From positions 124,001 to 188,000 of the forward strand of contig NZ_CP060093.1 of assembly GCF_014217335.1 (NCBI RefSeq): a DNA stretch of 64,000 bases, read 5' to 3'. Both the position numbers and the translations under genes were made by a program. Positions 9,128 to 17,335 of the stretch are shown piece by piece. The stretch's first letter is position 1; each line of letters begins with the position of its first letter. The notes under the pieces were generated by a model. It made no database searches and was not told where the DNA came from. It worked only from the letters and a program-made list of their open reading frames with translations. The stretch comes from Teredinibacter purpureus. Its GTDB lineage: Bacteria; Pseudomonadota; Gammaproteobacteria; Pseudomonadales; Cellvibrionaceae.

Positions 9128-9535
9128 TCATATCCCCTCTTCGCTGGATTCGGTGCGCTTTCGATACTTGGGTATCCCTCTCATCGCATCTAGATGCATA
9201 AGTTCGGGGCTTTTTCGTATTTGGTTGATTCGACGAACTGTTAGGTCCCATCGTTCCGCCAAGAACTCCGGGCTTATTCGCTTTTCAGTCATTGTCGTTT
9301 CGAACTCAAACGCAATATCAATGTCCGCTTGCTCATAGACCGCTGTCCGCTTCCGCCTACTTGGGATGCCAGAAATAGCATCAATATGGAGCTGCTTAGG
9401 AGATTCGCGCAGCTGATCAATTCTGCGCTCGGTTTTCGACCAGCGATTAGCCAAGTACTTAGAATCGAGCTCCTTTATCACCATTGGAACCTCAAAATCG
9501 TTCCTAGGTGGCGCCTCAGACTTTCTTCTTGCCAT
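9128..9535 (-). CDS. Protein of two tandem DNA-binding-like repeats
   Basis: The roughly 135-aa protein contains two copies of a 40-residue unit. The first reads LANRWSKTERRIDQLRESP then LHIDAISGIPSRRKRT; the second reads LAERWDLTVRRINQIRKSP then LHLDAMRGIPKYRKRT. The pattern LAxRW followed by a basic helix resembles MerR- or excisionase-like helix-turn-helix modules, which is inference. The tandem arrangement would suit a repeated or palindromic site, and a CCGGA-AG-TCCGG dyad lies 140 bp upstream. ATG at 9535 (GGTGG upstream) is chosen; an in-frame GTG at 9550 is also possible. Its stop is 3 bp before the TerB start codon, so it probably regulates or takes part in the TerB-ATPase-helicase operon. 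Confidence 0.7.
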   Translation of the reverse strand: MARRKSEAPPRNDFEVPMVIKELDSKYLANRWSKTERRIDQLRESPKQLHIDAISGIPSRRKRTAVYEQADIDIAFEFETTMTEKRISPEFLAERWDLTVRRINQIRKSPELMHLDAMRGIPKYRKRTESSEEGI

Positions 9536-9600
9536 CCAAATCCACCACACCTTGTGTATTTACGTTTATGCGAGCACCAACATAGCGCCCAGAAAGTACA

Positions 9601-9629
9601 ATAATGGAAATATACTTCCAGAAAGGCAA
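9601..9629 (-). promoter_or_regulatory. Candidate promoter of the TerB operon
   Basis: Read on the minus strand, TTGCCT (9629-9624) and CATTAT (9606-9601) are separated by exactly 17 nt and each matches the sigma-70 consensus at four of six positions. They lie 70-100 bp upstream of the two-repeat protein gene. This is pattern matching only. Confidence 0.3.
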
Positions 9630-9674
9630 GTTATAAATAGAAATATATTGCTTTTTCTCGGAACAGATAAAATA

Positions 9675-9686
9675 CCGGAAGTCCGG
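9675..9686. promoter_or_regulatory. CCGGA-AG-TCCGG dyad, candidate operator
   Basis: A perfect 5-bp inverted repeat with a 2-nt spacer lies in the divergent intergenic region between the TerB operon and the plus-strand gene at 9803. It could be the target of the two-repeat DNA-binding-like protein. The symmetry is visible; the role is inference. Confidence 0.25.
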
Positions 9687-9802
9687 CAACTTTATGCGGG
9701 AGCTGAGACTGTTGATCCTCTAGTTACGGTAAAATATGCCGAATCTGCGGTAATATGTTTAATTGAGCTTTGTTTTCTAAATTAACAGCGAGGAGTAATG
9801 TA

Positions 9803-10087
9803 ATGTCTGCGATGAACCTTACTGCAGAGCAAAGACATCTTGCACAACTTATTGATGACCATGTGAATAAGTTCCCGGCCACGTCCGTTGGTGACGAGCA
9901 GTTACTCGTTACAGTCTACGACTATATGGAAGCCTTCAAGATGTTGATGGATAGCACTACTGCGCCACAAATGGACTATCTTACCCTTCAGTTTCCTGGG
10001 TTTTATAGGTATGCAAAGCTGCTGGAGTCTCTTGCACAAGGAATTTCAGATGGGGTAATAGAAGTGCCAGCGGACTTGTCCCGCTAG
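9803..10087 (+). CDS. Hypothetical 94-aa protein
   Basis: This small, mostly helical acidic protein is not recognised. It has no signal peptide, membrane segment or cysteine motif. The ATG at 9803 is preceded by GAGGAG at seven-nucleotide spacing, which decides the start against an upstream in-frame codon. It is an isolated plus-strand gene between two minus-strand blocks, and its 3' end overlaps the convergent gene at 10084 by 4 bp. The strong ribosome site and full-length frame support a real gene. Confidence 0.6.
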   Translation: MSAMNLTAEQRHLAQLIDDHVNKFPATSVGDEQLLVTVYDYMEAFKMLMDSTTAPQMDYLTLQFPGFYRYAKLLESLAQGISDGVIEVPADLSR

Positions 10088-10356
10088 AGACAAAAAGAAT
10101 CTGGTGAATGAAATACATCAATAACAGCCTGATAAGAATCGAGCTGGTGGGCGAGCTTAAACTTCAAATTTTGGTCCATGAGCCAAACATTCATAGTATC
10201 CGGGCGTACCTCAACATACGCCCACTCTCCTAATTCAACAACATCACTATCAATACCAGGTTCTTCCGCATATACCAACCGAGTCTCGAGATCATTCGAC
10301 TCCATTAATGTGTGTAATACTTCCGCCTGAAGCTGATTACTCATCTTATTGCCCAT
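10084..10356 (-). CDS. Hypothetical 90-aa acidic protein
   Basis: An acidic protein of about 90 residues (VELGEWAYVEVRPDTMNVWLMDQN) with predicted beta-rich character and no recognised family. Starts at ATG 10356 and ATG 10344 are both possible and neither has a convincing ribosome site. It converges with and slightly overlaps the gene at 9803. It lies about 35 bp downstream of the LysM gene on the same strand, but a hairpin with a following T/A-rich tract separates them. Confidence 0.5.
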   Translation of the reverse strand: MGNKMSNQLQAEVLHTLMESNDLETRLVYAEEPGIDSDVVELGEWAYVEVRPDTMNVWLMDQNLKFKLAHQLDSYQAVIDVFHSPDSFCL

Positions 10357-10372
10357 CACTAATTATTTATAA

Positions 10373-10391
10373 CCGATGCAAAGTGCATCGG
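10373..10391 (-). terminator. Hairpin terminator after the LysM gene
   Basis: CCGATGCA and TGCATCGG form a perfect 8-bp stem with a 3-nt loop. On the minus strand the stem follows the LysM gene stop by 4 nt and is followed by TTATAAATAA. The T-tract is weak, so termination may be partial. Confidence 0.45.
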
Positions 10392-10395
10392 AAAA

Positions 10396-12456
10396 TCAAA
10401 CTCTCATTGACCCTCGTGGTAATGGAGCGGGCTCTGCGTCATGCCCTTCGTCATGCCCTTCGGGTTTCCAATCCTTAAGTCGATCGCTCATACCATCCAG
10501 GCGATTGGATACCGCCGGACCGCTTTCCTTAAGCCATTCAGTGGGGCCACTAACCACTTCAGGTGAAGGCGTAGATCCCTGAGGTATTTCAAGTGTTGCC
10601 CCAGAACTGATCAAGTTTGGATTGTCGATATTGTTGTGGCTTGCTATTTCGTTGACCATATTTATCAACTGAATATCATTTGGAGACTGCCCTGCATGCT
10701 GAGACATATATGAATCTTTGGCGATATCCCAGAGGGTATCGCCGGACTTAATTTGGTAAAGATCCACAACCGGCGGTAAATCAACTGACGGTTCAGTTGA
10801 AGGTCCCGTTTGTATCGACTCCCCGGTATGACTCCCGGGTTCAAAAGTGTCTACCGTGGCAACGCTCTCGATACTAGTTGATGCGTCGGGTAATTGATTT
10901 GCAATATCTGCTACCCCTGGGGCTGCAACCGCGTGCAACTCAGATGCTGATGGCCCGAATGTTACAAATGCTGCTGCCGCAGCTCCCATCATCGCAAGTT
11001 TTGCCCAACGATTACCGGTTGTTTTCTCCCAAAGATCCTTAATCGAATCTGTCACACCCTGTATGACCTCAGGCTTAACCCCTACACTTTCTAAGAATTT
11101 AGTCGCCGTCCCATAGACAGCTTTTTGAAATTCTCTCCCCTTCTCCGTATCTAAAAGATGGTTGGTGAACTGTATCGCCAGTTTTGCCCCTCCAAAAGCG
11201 AGCGCGGCAGGCCCACTACCAGCGACAATACCTATCCCAAGCATAGTGCCGGAAATAGCCAATCCGACCTTAGGGTCTCCCAACGCCTTTAAGTAGTTAT
11301 CCTTCTGATCCTTTAATGTCGCCAAGAAGCTTCTTTCGCCCTCCTCCCCCCCTATGCGACTGGAAAAAGCCTGAACAACCATCATATCATCGCGGAAACC
11401 AGGAGTGACTCGATTGGTCGGGTAGCCCGCATCTTGAAGTGATCTATCTATATCAACGTTGTTGATATACTCATTTGTAGCTGTGAGAGCTCCAGGTGCC
11501 GCATCACGCAAAATCGATGCGCTTTCCTTGGAATCGAGTACTGTAGATAGATAATTAGCCGCTTCTTCGCTAGTTTCAATTTGCTTTCCTGAACGCTTAT
11601 GAATTTCATTATAAAAATGATCTCGCTCTACGCTAAAGCGATCTTCTTGCAAAAAAGATAAGGCAATGGTGTGTCGCATGTGAGAAATGGCGGTTTCATT
11701 TTGGGTTTTGGCCCAATCAATGGGTATTGAATCCTGGTAAACCAGATCCGCAATTGCGACTCTAGTGCCGTCCTCAATATCCAGTTTTATTGCTGTGGGG
11801 TTAGGAGCCGGGTCAGGGTCTGGATTTGCAATTTCGGTTTTACGTTCAGATACTGCCGACTCAACTAGTGGTTTATTTTCTATTGATTCAGAAACTTTAG
11901 CCTTGCTATTCTTTAGCTCATCCGGCTTTGGGGTTTTAAACATTTCCGATCGTAGTGAGTCCTCTACCGCAGATAATCGTTTAAATGCATATGCTCGCTT
12001 TTCAAAAGATCCAAGGACATCTTCTCGGGCCTTATCTAAATCAGTATTGACGGTGACTAAACGCTGATAATCGCTTTTATTTGTAGCTGAAATATGGCTT
12101 TCGTCATAGAACTCACCTCGCTCTTTATTGAACGCAACGATCTTATCGTAGAGTTGCGCCTGATTCTCTAGGTGGATCTTTTGTCCGTTAGGAAGTACGA
12201 CATCAGCCCCCTGACCGTTGTTCGTGTTCTTCTCCATGACATCGCGATTGAACGGCCTGAACTCGCCAAAGGATTCCTTAGCCTTATGAAACGCTTTCTC
12301 ATCAGGCTGCTTTTCTCGAACATAGCCGGATTTTTTAGAAAAACTATTGCGTAGCTCTAGGGCAGATCGGTATGCTTCTTCGTAGCTTTTTATTGCTTTA
12401 TTTCTAATATCTATCGAATCTTTTTTAGAGTCTTGGTGCTCAACTACTTCTGCCAT
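10396..12456 (-). CDS. LysM-domain protein with internal hydrophobic segments
   Basis: The 686-aa product has a charged, helical N-terminal half, two hydrophobic stretches in the middle (about 400-440, LAISGTMLGIGIVAGSG; about 490-510, LAMMGAAAAAFVTFG) and a LysM domain near the C-terminus (about 570-630; YQIKSGDTLWDIAKDSY). LysM domains bind peptidoglycan, so the C-terminal part should contact the cell wall. There is no N-terminal signal peptide, so export would have to use the hydrophobic segments or a secretion system. The ATG is preceded by AAGGGGA at good spacing. It is located among accessory genes of the element; a role in cell-wall contact during transfer is inference. Confidence 0.7.
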   Translation of the reverse strand: MAEVVEHQDSKKDSIDIRNKAIKSYEEAYRSALELRNSFSKKSGYVREKQPDEKAFHKAKESFGEFRPFNRDVMEKNTNNGQGADVVLPNGQKIHLENQAQLYDKIVAFNKERGEFYDESHISATNKSDYQRLVTVNTDLDKAREDVLGSFEKRAYAFKRLSAVEDSLRSEMFKTPKPDELKNSKAKVSESIENKPLVESAVSERKTEIANPDPDPAPNPTAIKLDIEDGTRVAIADLVYQDSIPIDWAKTQNETAISHMRHTIALSFLQEDRFSVERDHFYNEIHKRSGKQIETSEEAANYLSTVLDSKESASILRDAAPGALTATNEYINNVDIDRSLQDAGYPTNRVTPGFRDDMMVVQAFSSRIGGEEGERSFLATLKDQKDNYLKALGDPKVGLAISGTMLGIGIVAGSGPAALAFGGAKLAIQFTNHLLDTEKGREFQKAVYGTATKFLESVGVKPEVIQGVTDSIKDLWEKTTGNRWAKLAMMGAAAAAFVTFGPSASELHAVAAPGVADIANQLPDASTSIESVATVDTFEPGSHTGESIQTGPSTEPSVDLPPVVDLYQIKSGDTLWDIAKDSYMSQHAGQSPNDIQLINMVNEIASHNNIDNPNLISSGATLEIPQGSTPSPEVVSGPTEWLKESGPAVSNRLDGMSDRLKDWKPEGHDEGHDAEPAPLPRGSMRV

Positions 12457-12565
12457 AATGAAATCCCCTTAGTTTTTAATCACCAGTATAAGGTTCGGTG
12501 TTACACTCTCAAATATCAATGATAAGTTGCTCGTATCTGCAGAAACGCATTTAATATGATGCAAT

Positions 12566-13423
12566 TTACACAGTTCTTCGACCTCCGATGATTCGCAAGG
12601 CCCCTTCTACAATTTGGTTGCAACTAGTGCTCTTACTCGAATGAGCCATCTGTGCGCTAAATAGCGTTTGAACAGCCTCCTTCGAATTCATTTTTGTCAA
12701 AATCCTCTCTAACTCACCTTTTTCTATATTCCCAACCACGTGGGGAATATCCGGAAACCCTATATAGATAATCTGTTCGGCCGCTTCGAAGAAGTTTCGA
12801 CTCCAAAAGTTTCTACCAATAAAAAGAGAAATCTCACGAAGAGTTGCAGCTCTTTCAGGATTCGTTGTCAAACCCTCAATATGCTTCAAGGATGATGCCT
12901 TCGAGTAAATCGAGTCCCACCCAATATCAAATGAAATATCCATCAGCACGTGGGCGACTTTAATATACTTCTCAATTCTAAATAACGCGCCATTTTCAAA
13001 AGCCTGCTCCAACATGGATTCAACAATAGGCCAGACACGACAAGGGTCAATACTGTGAATTATCTCTTCACTCATTTGGCTGTTGATATATTTTTGAAGA
13101 TAACAAGTAAATCGCCAAGGTTGGGCTTTAGTGATAGACGAATCAATCGAGTACGTTATCTGTTGCTCAAACTGGTTGCGCCCCTTCAGCAACGCATTTA
13201 CCTGATAGTCAACATCTTTAATAGATTGAATCAAATATGAGCGGTAGGAATCTATTAATCTGAATGGCGTCTCGATTTTATTAACATGACTTTCTATAAA
13301 ACTATTACAGATTGATAGAGAGTCTATTTCCGTTGAAAATAGATAAGGGTCGGCTTGCCAATATGCGTTATTGAATTGACGCCACTCGCCTATATCGAAC
13401 TCTGGCTCAGCCAAGATTGGCAT
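12566..13423 (-). CDS. Hypothetical 285-aa protein
   Basis: I do not recognise this protein. It appears soluble and helical, with no signal peptide, membrane helix or metal motif. The annotated ATG is directly abutted by GGAG, leaving no spacer; the in-frame TTG three codons later has GGAG nine bases upstream and may be the real start. It stands alone between the LysM gene and the exported nuclease gene on the minus strand, with gaps of roughly 90-110 bp on each side. Confidence 0.6.
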   Translation of the reverse strand: MPILAEPEFDIGEWRQFNNAYWQADPYLFSTEIDSLSICNSFIESHVNKIETPFRLIDSYRSYLIQSIKDVDYQVNALLKGRNQFEQQITYSIDSSITKAQPWRFTCYLQKYINSQMSEEIIHSIDPCRVWPIVESMLEQAFENGALFRIEKYIKVAHVLMDISFDIGWDSIYSKASSLKHIEGLTTNPERAATLREISLFIGRNFWSRNFFEAAEQIIYIGFPDIPHVVGNIEKGELERILTKMNSKEAVQTLFSAQMAHSSKSTSCNQIVEGALRIIGGRRTV

Positions 13424-13510
13424 CTCCGTTATTGATATGGTCTCGGTGAACTGCTGACCCTCCTTTTAACGAAGGCGCTTCACGGCTCACCCTTACAGAA
13501 AATGCAAAGT

Positions 13511-14356
13511 TCAAAATGAGCGAGCTTTCAGTTTGTTTATGGCGTCTGTACAAGTCCCAGGTTCATTTTTGTTGTCTCTCATTACCCAGTGTTTAAAGTC
13601 ATAAGCTCTACCATTCTCTATATCGTCCTCAATCTTAGAGTCAAGCCCAGACAAAAAGTCAAAGCCTGTAACATGCTCAATACAGTCTACATTCGTAATA
13701 TACGTGGATAGTCGACTTGCCGTATTAGCAATATGAGGCACCAAGAATGCTATTACACTTTTGTACTCTGCATCATATACGATCTTAAAAAAGTGCGATG
13801 GAACCCTTACCCCGCGTCCGATGAATGAAGTTGCCGCTTTGGCGCTGATGTACACTGGGCCTGAAATAACATGAATATCACCACGCTCTATTGCCCAACT
13901 TCTAACGAACTCTTCTAGTGCTGCCCATGCGCCATAATGGCCCGCTGAATATCTATTCAACCCTGACAATTGGGGAACAACATTCGACAACAAGAAAGAC
14001 TCTTTCATCGCATCATAGGAATAATCGAGAGAGCTAGCCGGAGCTAGTTGGCCCCGATCATATCCACTTCCTTTGTAGTCTTGAAGTATCGCCCTATATT
14101 GCTCTGGAATATCACGATCTTCGGAAAAAAGCGGGCGTCGCTCTACCACATTTGTGGCAACGGAGTCTCTAGTCAGGTTATATGATACCCATCCCGGCGA
14201 CTTTGTTTTGTAATTAAATCCTACCGCATAGCCGTCTCGACATATGAGCTGATCGGATTTATGAGGAACACCATATTCCAGGTGACTTCCACATTCTAAG
14301 GGGCCAGCAAATACGTTATTTGCAAAAAATAACCCAAATAAAATCAACGTTTTCAT
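13511..14356 (-). CDS. Exported NUC-family nuclease-like protein with DRGQ in place of DRGH
   Basis: The 281-aa protein has a signal peptide (cleavage after about VFA, residue 17) and the DNA/RNA non-specific endonuclease (NUC, EndoG/Serratia) fold signature. The motif block YDRGQLAPASS at 99-109 is followed by LSNVVPQLSGLN (123-134) and an acidic helix ALEEF. In the family the motif is DRGH, its histidine being the general base; here codon 103 is CAA, glutamine. The metal-binding asparagine region is intact. The protein may be inactive, use another base, or have become a binding protein. It would act in the periplasm or outside the cell. It lies 60 nt downstream of the exported 171-aa gene on the same strand. 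Confidence 0.8.
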   Translation of the reverse strand: MKTLILFGLFFANNVFAGPLECGSHLEYGVPHKSDQLICRDGYAVGFNYKTKSPGWVSYNLTRDSVATNVVERRPLFSEDRDIPEQYRAILQDYKGSGYDRGQLAPASSLDYSYDAMKESFLLSNVVPQLSGLNRYSAGHYGAWAALEEFVRSWAIERGDIHVISGPVYISAKAATSFIGRGVRVPSHFFKIVYDAEYKSVIAFLVPHIANTASRLSTYITNVDCIEHVTGFDFLSGLDSKIEDDIENGRAYDFKHWVMRDNKNEPGTCTDAINKLKARSF

Positions 14357-14416
14357 AGTTTATAGTTCCTAAATTTTCGCACTATCTAACAGGCATCGGA
14401 TATAAATAAGGATTAT

Positions 14417-14932
14417 TCATTGTGGTATTTCGTTATCGCCTTTATTTGGCGGCTGAATCCGGTCGACACTAAATCCAGTAAAGCGGTTAATAGGGATATG
14501 CTTTGATTCCCACAAAGAGCAAAGGGCATAACCAGAGGCTAAATCACGATTAATTGCGGTTATTTCAAGAACCTCATGTTTTTTAATTTCATCAGGTGAA
14601 AGCCACTCTGCAGTAACTCTCCAGATAGAATTATTTGGATCGTTTGAATCTAACTGTTCTTTTCTATTGAATTGAATACAGGTCATCATGGTAAGGACCC
14701 GACTAGACCGCTGCAAATCTTCATCTGAGTAGGTTTTCACCTCCATCATCTGAAGAAATGTATTTGCCAGTGCCTCTCCGACTTTACTAGGGTCTTTTTT
14801 TTCGTTTTCGGATAGCGTCTCAAGTGTAACTGGCGCAGGATATTTACTATCACTATCTTTATGCTCCTCCGCGTACGCTGGCACTACTAGGCAAGAAATG
14901 GACATTACAAATATCAATACAGTTTTATTCAT
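14417..14932 (-). CDS. Exported hypothetical protein
   Basis: A 171-aa protein with a clear Sec signal peptide (MNKTVLIFVMSISCLVVPAYA, cleaved before EEHKD). The mature part is acidic and helical, with two cysteines (in MMTCIQFN and YALCSLWE) that could form a disulfide. No family is recognised. AGG lies nine bases before the ATG. It sits between the nuclease-like gene and the 187-aa gene, 8 nt after the latter, which suggests co-transcription. Confidence 0.6.
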   Translation of the reverse strand: MNKTVLIFVMSISCLVVPAYAEEHKDSDSKYPAPVTLETLSENEKKDPSKVGEALANTFLQMMEVKTYSDEDLQRSSRVLTMMTCIQFNRKEQLDSNDPNNSIWRVTAEWLSPDEIKKHEVLEITAINRDLASGYALCSLWESKHIPINRFTGFSVDRIQPPNKGDNEIPQ

Positions 14933-14940
14933 GATGAAAC

Positions 14941-15504
14941 CTATTCGATAAATTCTAGATTGTCACTATCTCTATCCACAGGATAACTTCTTTTGACAGC
15001 AGTATTTTCGCTACAATAAACAGCATTTTCGAATCGCATTTTCATTTCATTTGTGCCGGTCCATGAAACATCACAGAGATCAATTCCCTCAGGTGGAAGG
15101 GTTTCGCTAGATAGGAACTCAAAATCAAAAGACGTTGCAGACATTGGAGATGAAACACGAAGTGCTAACCAAGGAGTCGTAGATATGACTTTCGCCAGAT
15201 GAAGCTTATTCTTTTCTGTGACCAAACCTCTCACATATGAAGGCAGTTGCTTCAACGATATATCACCGCATGCTATGAGCGCGGGGAGATCATTTATACC
15301 TTCCAACTTTTCTAAATTCTCGAATGAGATTATTTCTAAAGGCGTCCCTCGGTTCGCCATATACTCGTCGAGGGACGATACTATTTCAGAATAGAGAATC
15401 ACGGGAGATACTGATAGAAATATTCGTTTCGCAGAGACAAGTTCCTCAAGCAAAGACTCAGGAAAGTCAATTTGACTTGTCGCTTTCATTTTCAATTCGC
15501 TCAT
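14941..15504 (-). CDS. Hypothetical 187-aa cytoplasmic protein
   Basis: This protein has no signal peptide and no membrane helix. Its first 90 residues read like a Rossmann-like or PLD-like alpha/beta start (AKRIFLSVSPVILYSEIV; PLEIISFENLE; LPALIACGD), which is only an impression. No active site is visible. The ATG at 15504 has AGAGGA six bases upstream, so the 38-bp overlap with the kfrA-like gene is probably genuine and implies coupled translation with it. Confidence 0.6.
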   Translation of the reverse strand: MSELKMKATSQIDFPESLLEELVSAKRIFLSVSPVILYSEIVSSLDEYMANRGTPLEIISFENLEKLEGINDLPALIACGDISLKQLPSYVRGLVTEKNKLHLAKVISTTPWLALRVSSPMSATSFDFEFLSSETLPPEGIDLCDVSWTGTNEMKMRFENAVYCSENTAVKRSYPVDRDSDNLEFIE

Positions 15505-16471
15505 TTTTATCCTCTAATTTCTTAGCTATGCCTTCAGTCAACATTTTGATCTGATCGGCCATTTGTTTCATTTGATCATTGACACCCTTCTCTGCCGCGC
15601 TTCTCTCTTTGACAATAAGCGCCTCAAGGCTTTCAATTTTCTGCTCGAGCAAAGGTACGCGATCAGCAAGCTTTGTTTTGTCTTGCAGTAGTTTTTCCTG
15701 CTCGCCCCTGTGAAACTCTAACTGCTCATTCTTCTTTCGGGTAACAGACACGCTTTCACGAAGCTCTTCACATTCACGATATAAGCGACCATATTTTTCC
15801 TTTTCAGCTGCAAGAGCATCTTTTAATTCTTCTTTAAGTTCTGCATTGACAGCATCACTTTTCTTGCCAACTTCTAACAAATCTCGCAATTCATCTTTCT
15901 GTTCAGATAAGCGGACTTCGTATCGACCGATCGTCTTTTCATTCTCTTTCTTTAGGTCATTAATCTGATCTATTTGAAGGCGTACTTGCAAGGATTTTTC
16001 GGAGATTTCGGCATTTAGTTGCGTTTTCTGATCCCCTAAATCTTCTATCTGCTGCTTAAGGGCACCTATGGTGCTATTAAGATCTGAAGCTAGTGAGGTG
16101 AGCACCTCCACTTCGGCCCGCGCCTCTCCAAGCTTGGTCGCGGTTTCGTTATGACATGCTTTCTCTTGGCTCAGCTCATTTGAAAGCTGCTTAATCGGAA
16201 GAATCGCTTCCTCTTTTGCCTTGGACCGCTCCGCGTCTACGTCTTCATTGATAGACTTAAAAAAATCGGATAGTAGAGAAATCCAACGCACAGGCACGTT
16301 CAGCCCGTGCTCCTGGAGATAACGCATAGCTTTCCATTTATTAAGGAGAGCTAATACTTCTTTTTTCCCTCCGCCAACTTCTTTCACTAGTTCATCCGCA
16401 GTTGGATGACGGTGTTTAGTAGCTATATATTGGTCGCATGCTGAAAAAATGGAATCTTCGGTGGCTTTCAT
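15467..16471 (-). CDS. KfrA-like DNA-binding coiled-coil protein
   Basis: The 334-aa product matches the KfrA plan: an N-terminal DNA-binding module of about 70 residues (ISACDQYIATKHRHPTADEL then GGKKEVLALLNKWK) followed by an almost continuous coiled coil from about residue 85 to the end, rich in E, K, L and Q heptads. KfrA proteins of broad-host-range plasmids bind inverted repeats in their own promoter and form filament-like assemblies that aid stable inheritance. It lies between an Mrr-type nuclease gene and the 187-aa gene on the same strand. The inverted repeats in 17100-17400 would be natural binding sites, though no binding is shown here. Confidence 0.75.
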   Translation of the reverse strand: MKATEDSIFSACDQYIATKHRHPTADELVKEVGGGKKEVLALLNKWKAMRYLQEHGLNVPVRWISLLSDFFKSINEDVDAERSKAKEEAILPIKQLSNELSQEKACHNETATKLGEARAEVEVLTSLASDLNSTIGALKQQIEDLGDQKTQLNAEISEKSLQVRLQIDQINDLKKENEKTIGRYEVRLSEQKDELRDLLEVGKKSDAVNAELKEELKDALAAEKEKYGRLYRECEELRESVSVTRKKNEQLEFHRGEQEKLLQDKTKLADRVPLLEQKIESLEALIVKERSAAEKGVNDQMKQMADQIKMLTEGIAKKLEDKNERIENESDKSN

Positions 16472-16496
16472 ATGGGTCTCTTAATTTTGTTAGCTA

Positions 16497-17099
16497 TTAC
16501 AGATCAAACTTCAAACTCTTTGGGAGCAATTGCATACGGTCTTTAGACAAAAGCTTTAAAAGGCGGTCTCCACTAACTATATCGATGGACTCGGACGAAT
16601 TACGTCTGCTGGCAGGCCCTGTTTTTCCTGAGTGAACAAAGAGCCCTAAAGATTTATTTTTCTTACAAAGAATGACAAACTCCTCTACATGCGCAGGGTT
16701 AATATGGCCCTTATAAAGCTTTGCCTGTATTAAAACCCGCCGCCCATTGATCCATGCCTGACCATCAATCCCGCCATCACCGGTATATCGACTATTACGT
16801 CTAATTTTGACGCCTCGTTCCTGTAGTGCCGTTAAAATAGCCTCCTCAAAGGTATAGGGGTCGACAGCTCGGGATCTCAGAAAACCAAACTGGGCCCCCG
16901 GCCCCTTGCTTAACCCTATTTCGCAAAGAACACGTAATACCCACGAGGCTTTTCGTATTCTCCATGCATGCTTCACAGGCTTGGAGGTAACCCATACTAT
17001 CAATAGCAATACAGGGATTGCCCAAAACCACCACGGAACGGCCATTGCCATCTCGCGTAGAGCTTGAACAACGCCCTCCACCTCATCAAATTCAAACAT
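16497..17099 (-). CDS. Membrane-tethered Mrr-type restriction endonuclease-like protein
   Basis: The 200-aa protein has one membrane helix near the N-terminus (about 22-38, PWWFWAIPVLLLIVWV) and an Mrr_cat-like PD-(D/E)xK nuclease domain. An acidic helix (FEEAIL, E85-E86) precedes GDGGIDGQAW (D112), and IQAKLYKG supplies Q125-x-K127. Mrr domains cut modified or foreign DNA; many small membrane-anchored relatives exist whose activity is unknown. GAGAGGG precedes the ATG. It is the first gene of the minus-strand block that continues into the kfrA-like gene 25 nt later, and faces the repeat-rich intergenic region. Confidence 0.75.
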   Translation of the reverse strand: MFEFDEVEGVVQALREMAMAVPWWFWAIPVLLLIVWVTSKPVKHAWRIRKASWVLRVLCEIGLSKGPGAQFGFLRSRAVDPYTFEEAILTALQERGVKIRRNSRYTGDGGIDGQAWINGRRVLIQAKLYKGHINPAHVEEFVILCKKNKSLGLFVHSGKTGPASRRNSSESIDIVSGDRLLKLLSKDRMQLLPKSLKFDL

Positions 17100-17136
17100 C
17101 GCACCCTCTCCCGATCCAATATATTTTTATCTTGCC

Positions 17137-17154
17137 CTAGTGGGCTCCCACTAG
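17137..17154. promoter_or_regulatory. CTAGTGGG inverted repeat, candidate operator
   Basis: CTAGTGGG and CCCACTAG are perfect 8-bp arms separated by CT, about 40 bp upstream of the Mrr-like gene. The position suits an operator of the Mrr-kfrA transcript; function is inferred from symmetry. Confidence 0.4.
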
Positions 17155-17283
17155 CATTCCTAGTCAGATTATGATCCCCCCGGCAACGTAGTTATCAGTG
17201 GGCACACAATTATCGACCTTTTTTATATGTCCGCAGCAGCTTTGCCGGCTAGGCCTCTACTTATTCAACAAGTATAATACACG

Positions 17284-17312
17284 GTATGAATATACTGGTA
17301 TGTTTTCCATAC
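17284..17312. promoter_or_regulatory. Pair of GTAT...ATAC dyads
   Basis: GTAT-gaat-ATAC (17284-17295) and GTATG-ttttc-CATAC (17298-17312) lie side by side just after a TATAAT box (17273-17278). Two similar dyads in tandem beside a putative -10 element resemble a repressor operator. Confidence 0.35.
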
Positions 17313-17335
17313 TATAAATGGGTAATAAGTAATTT

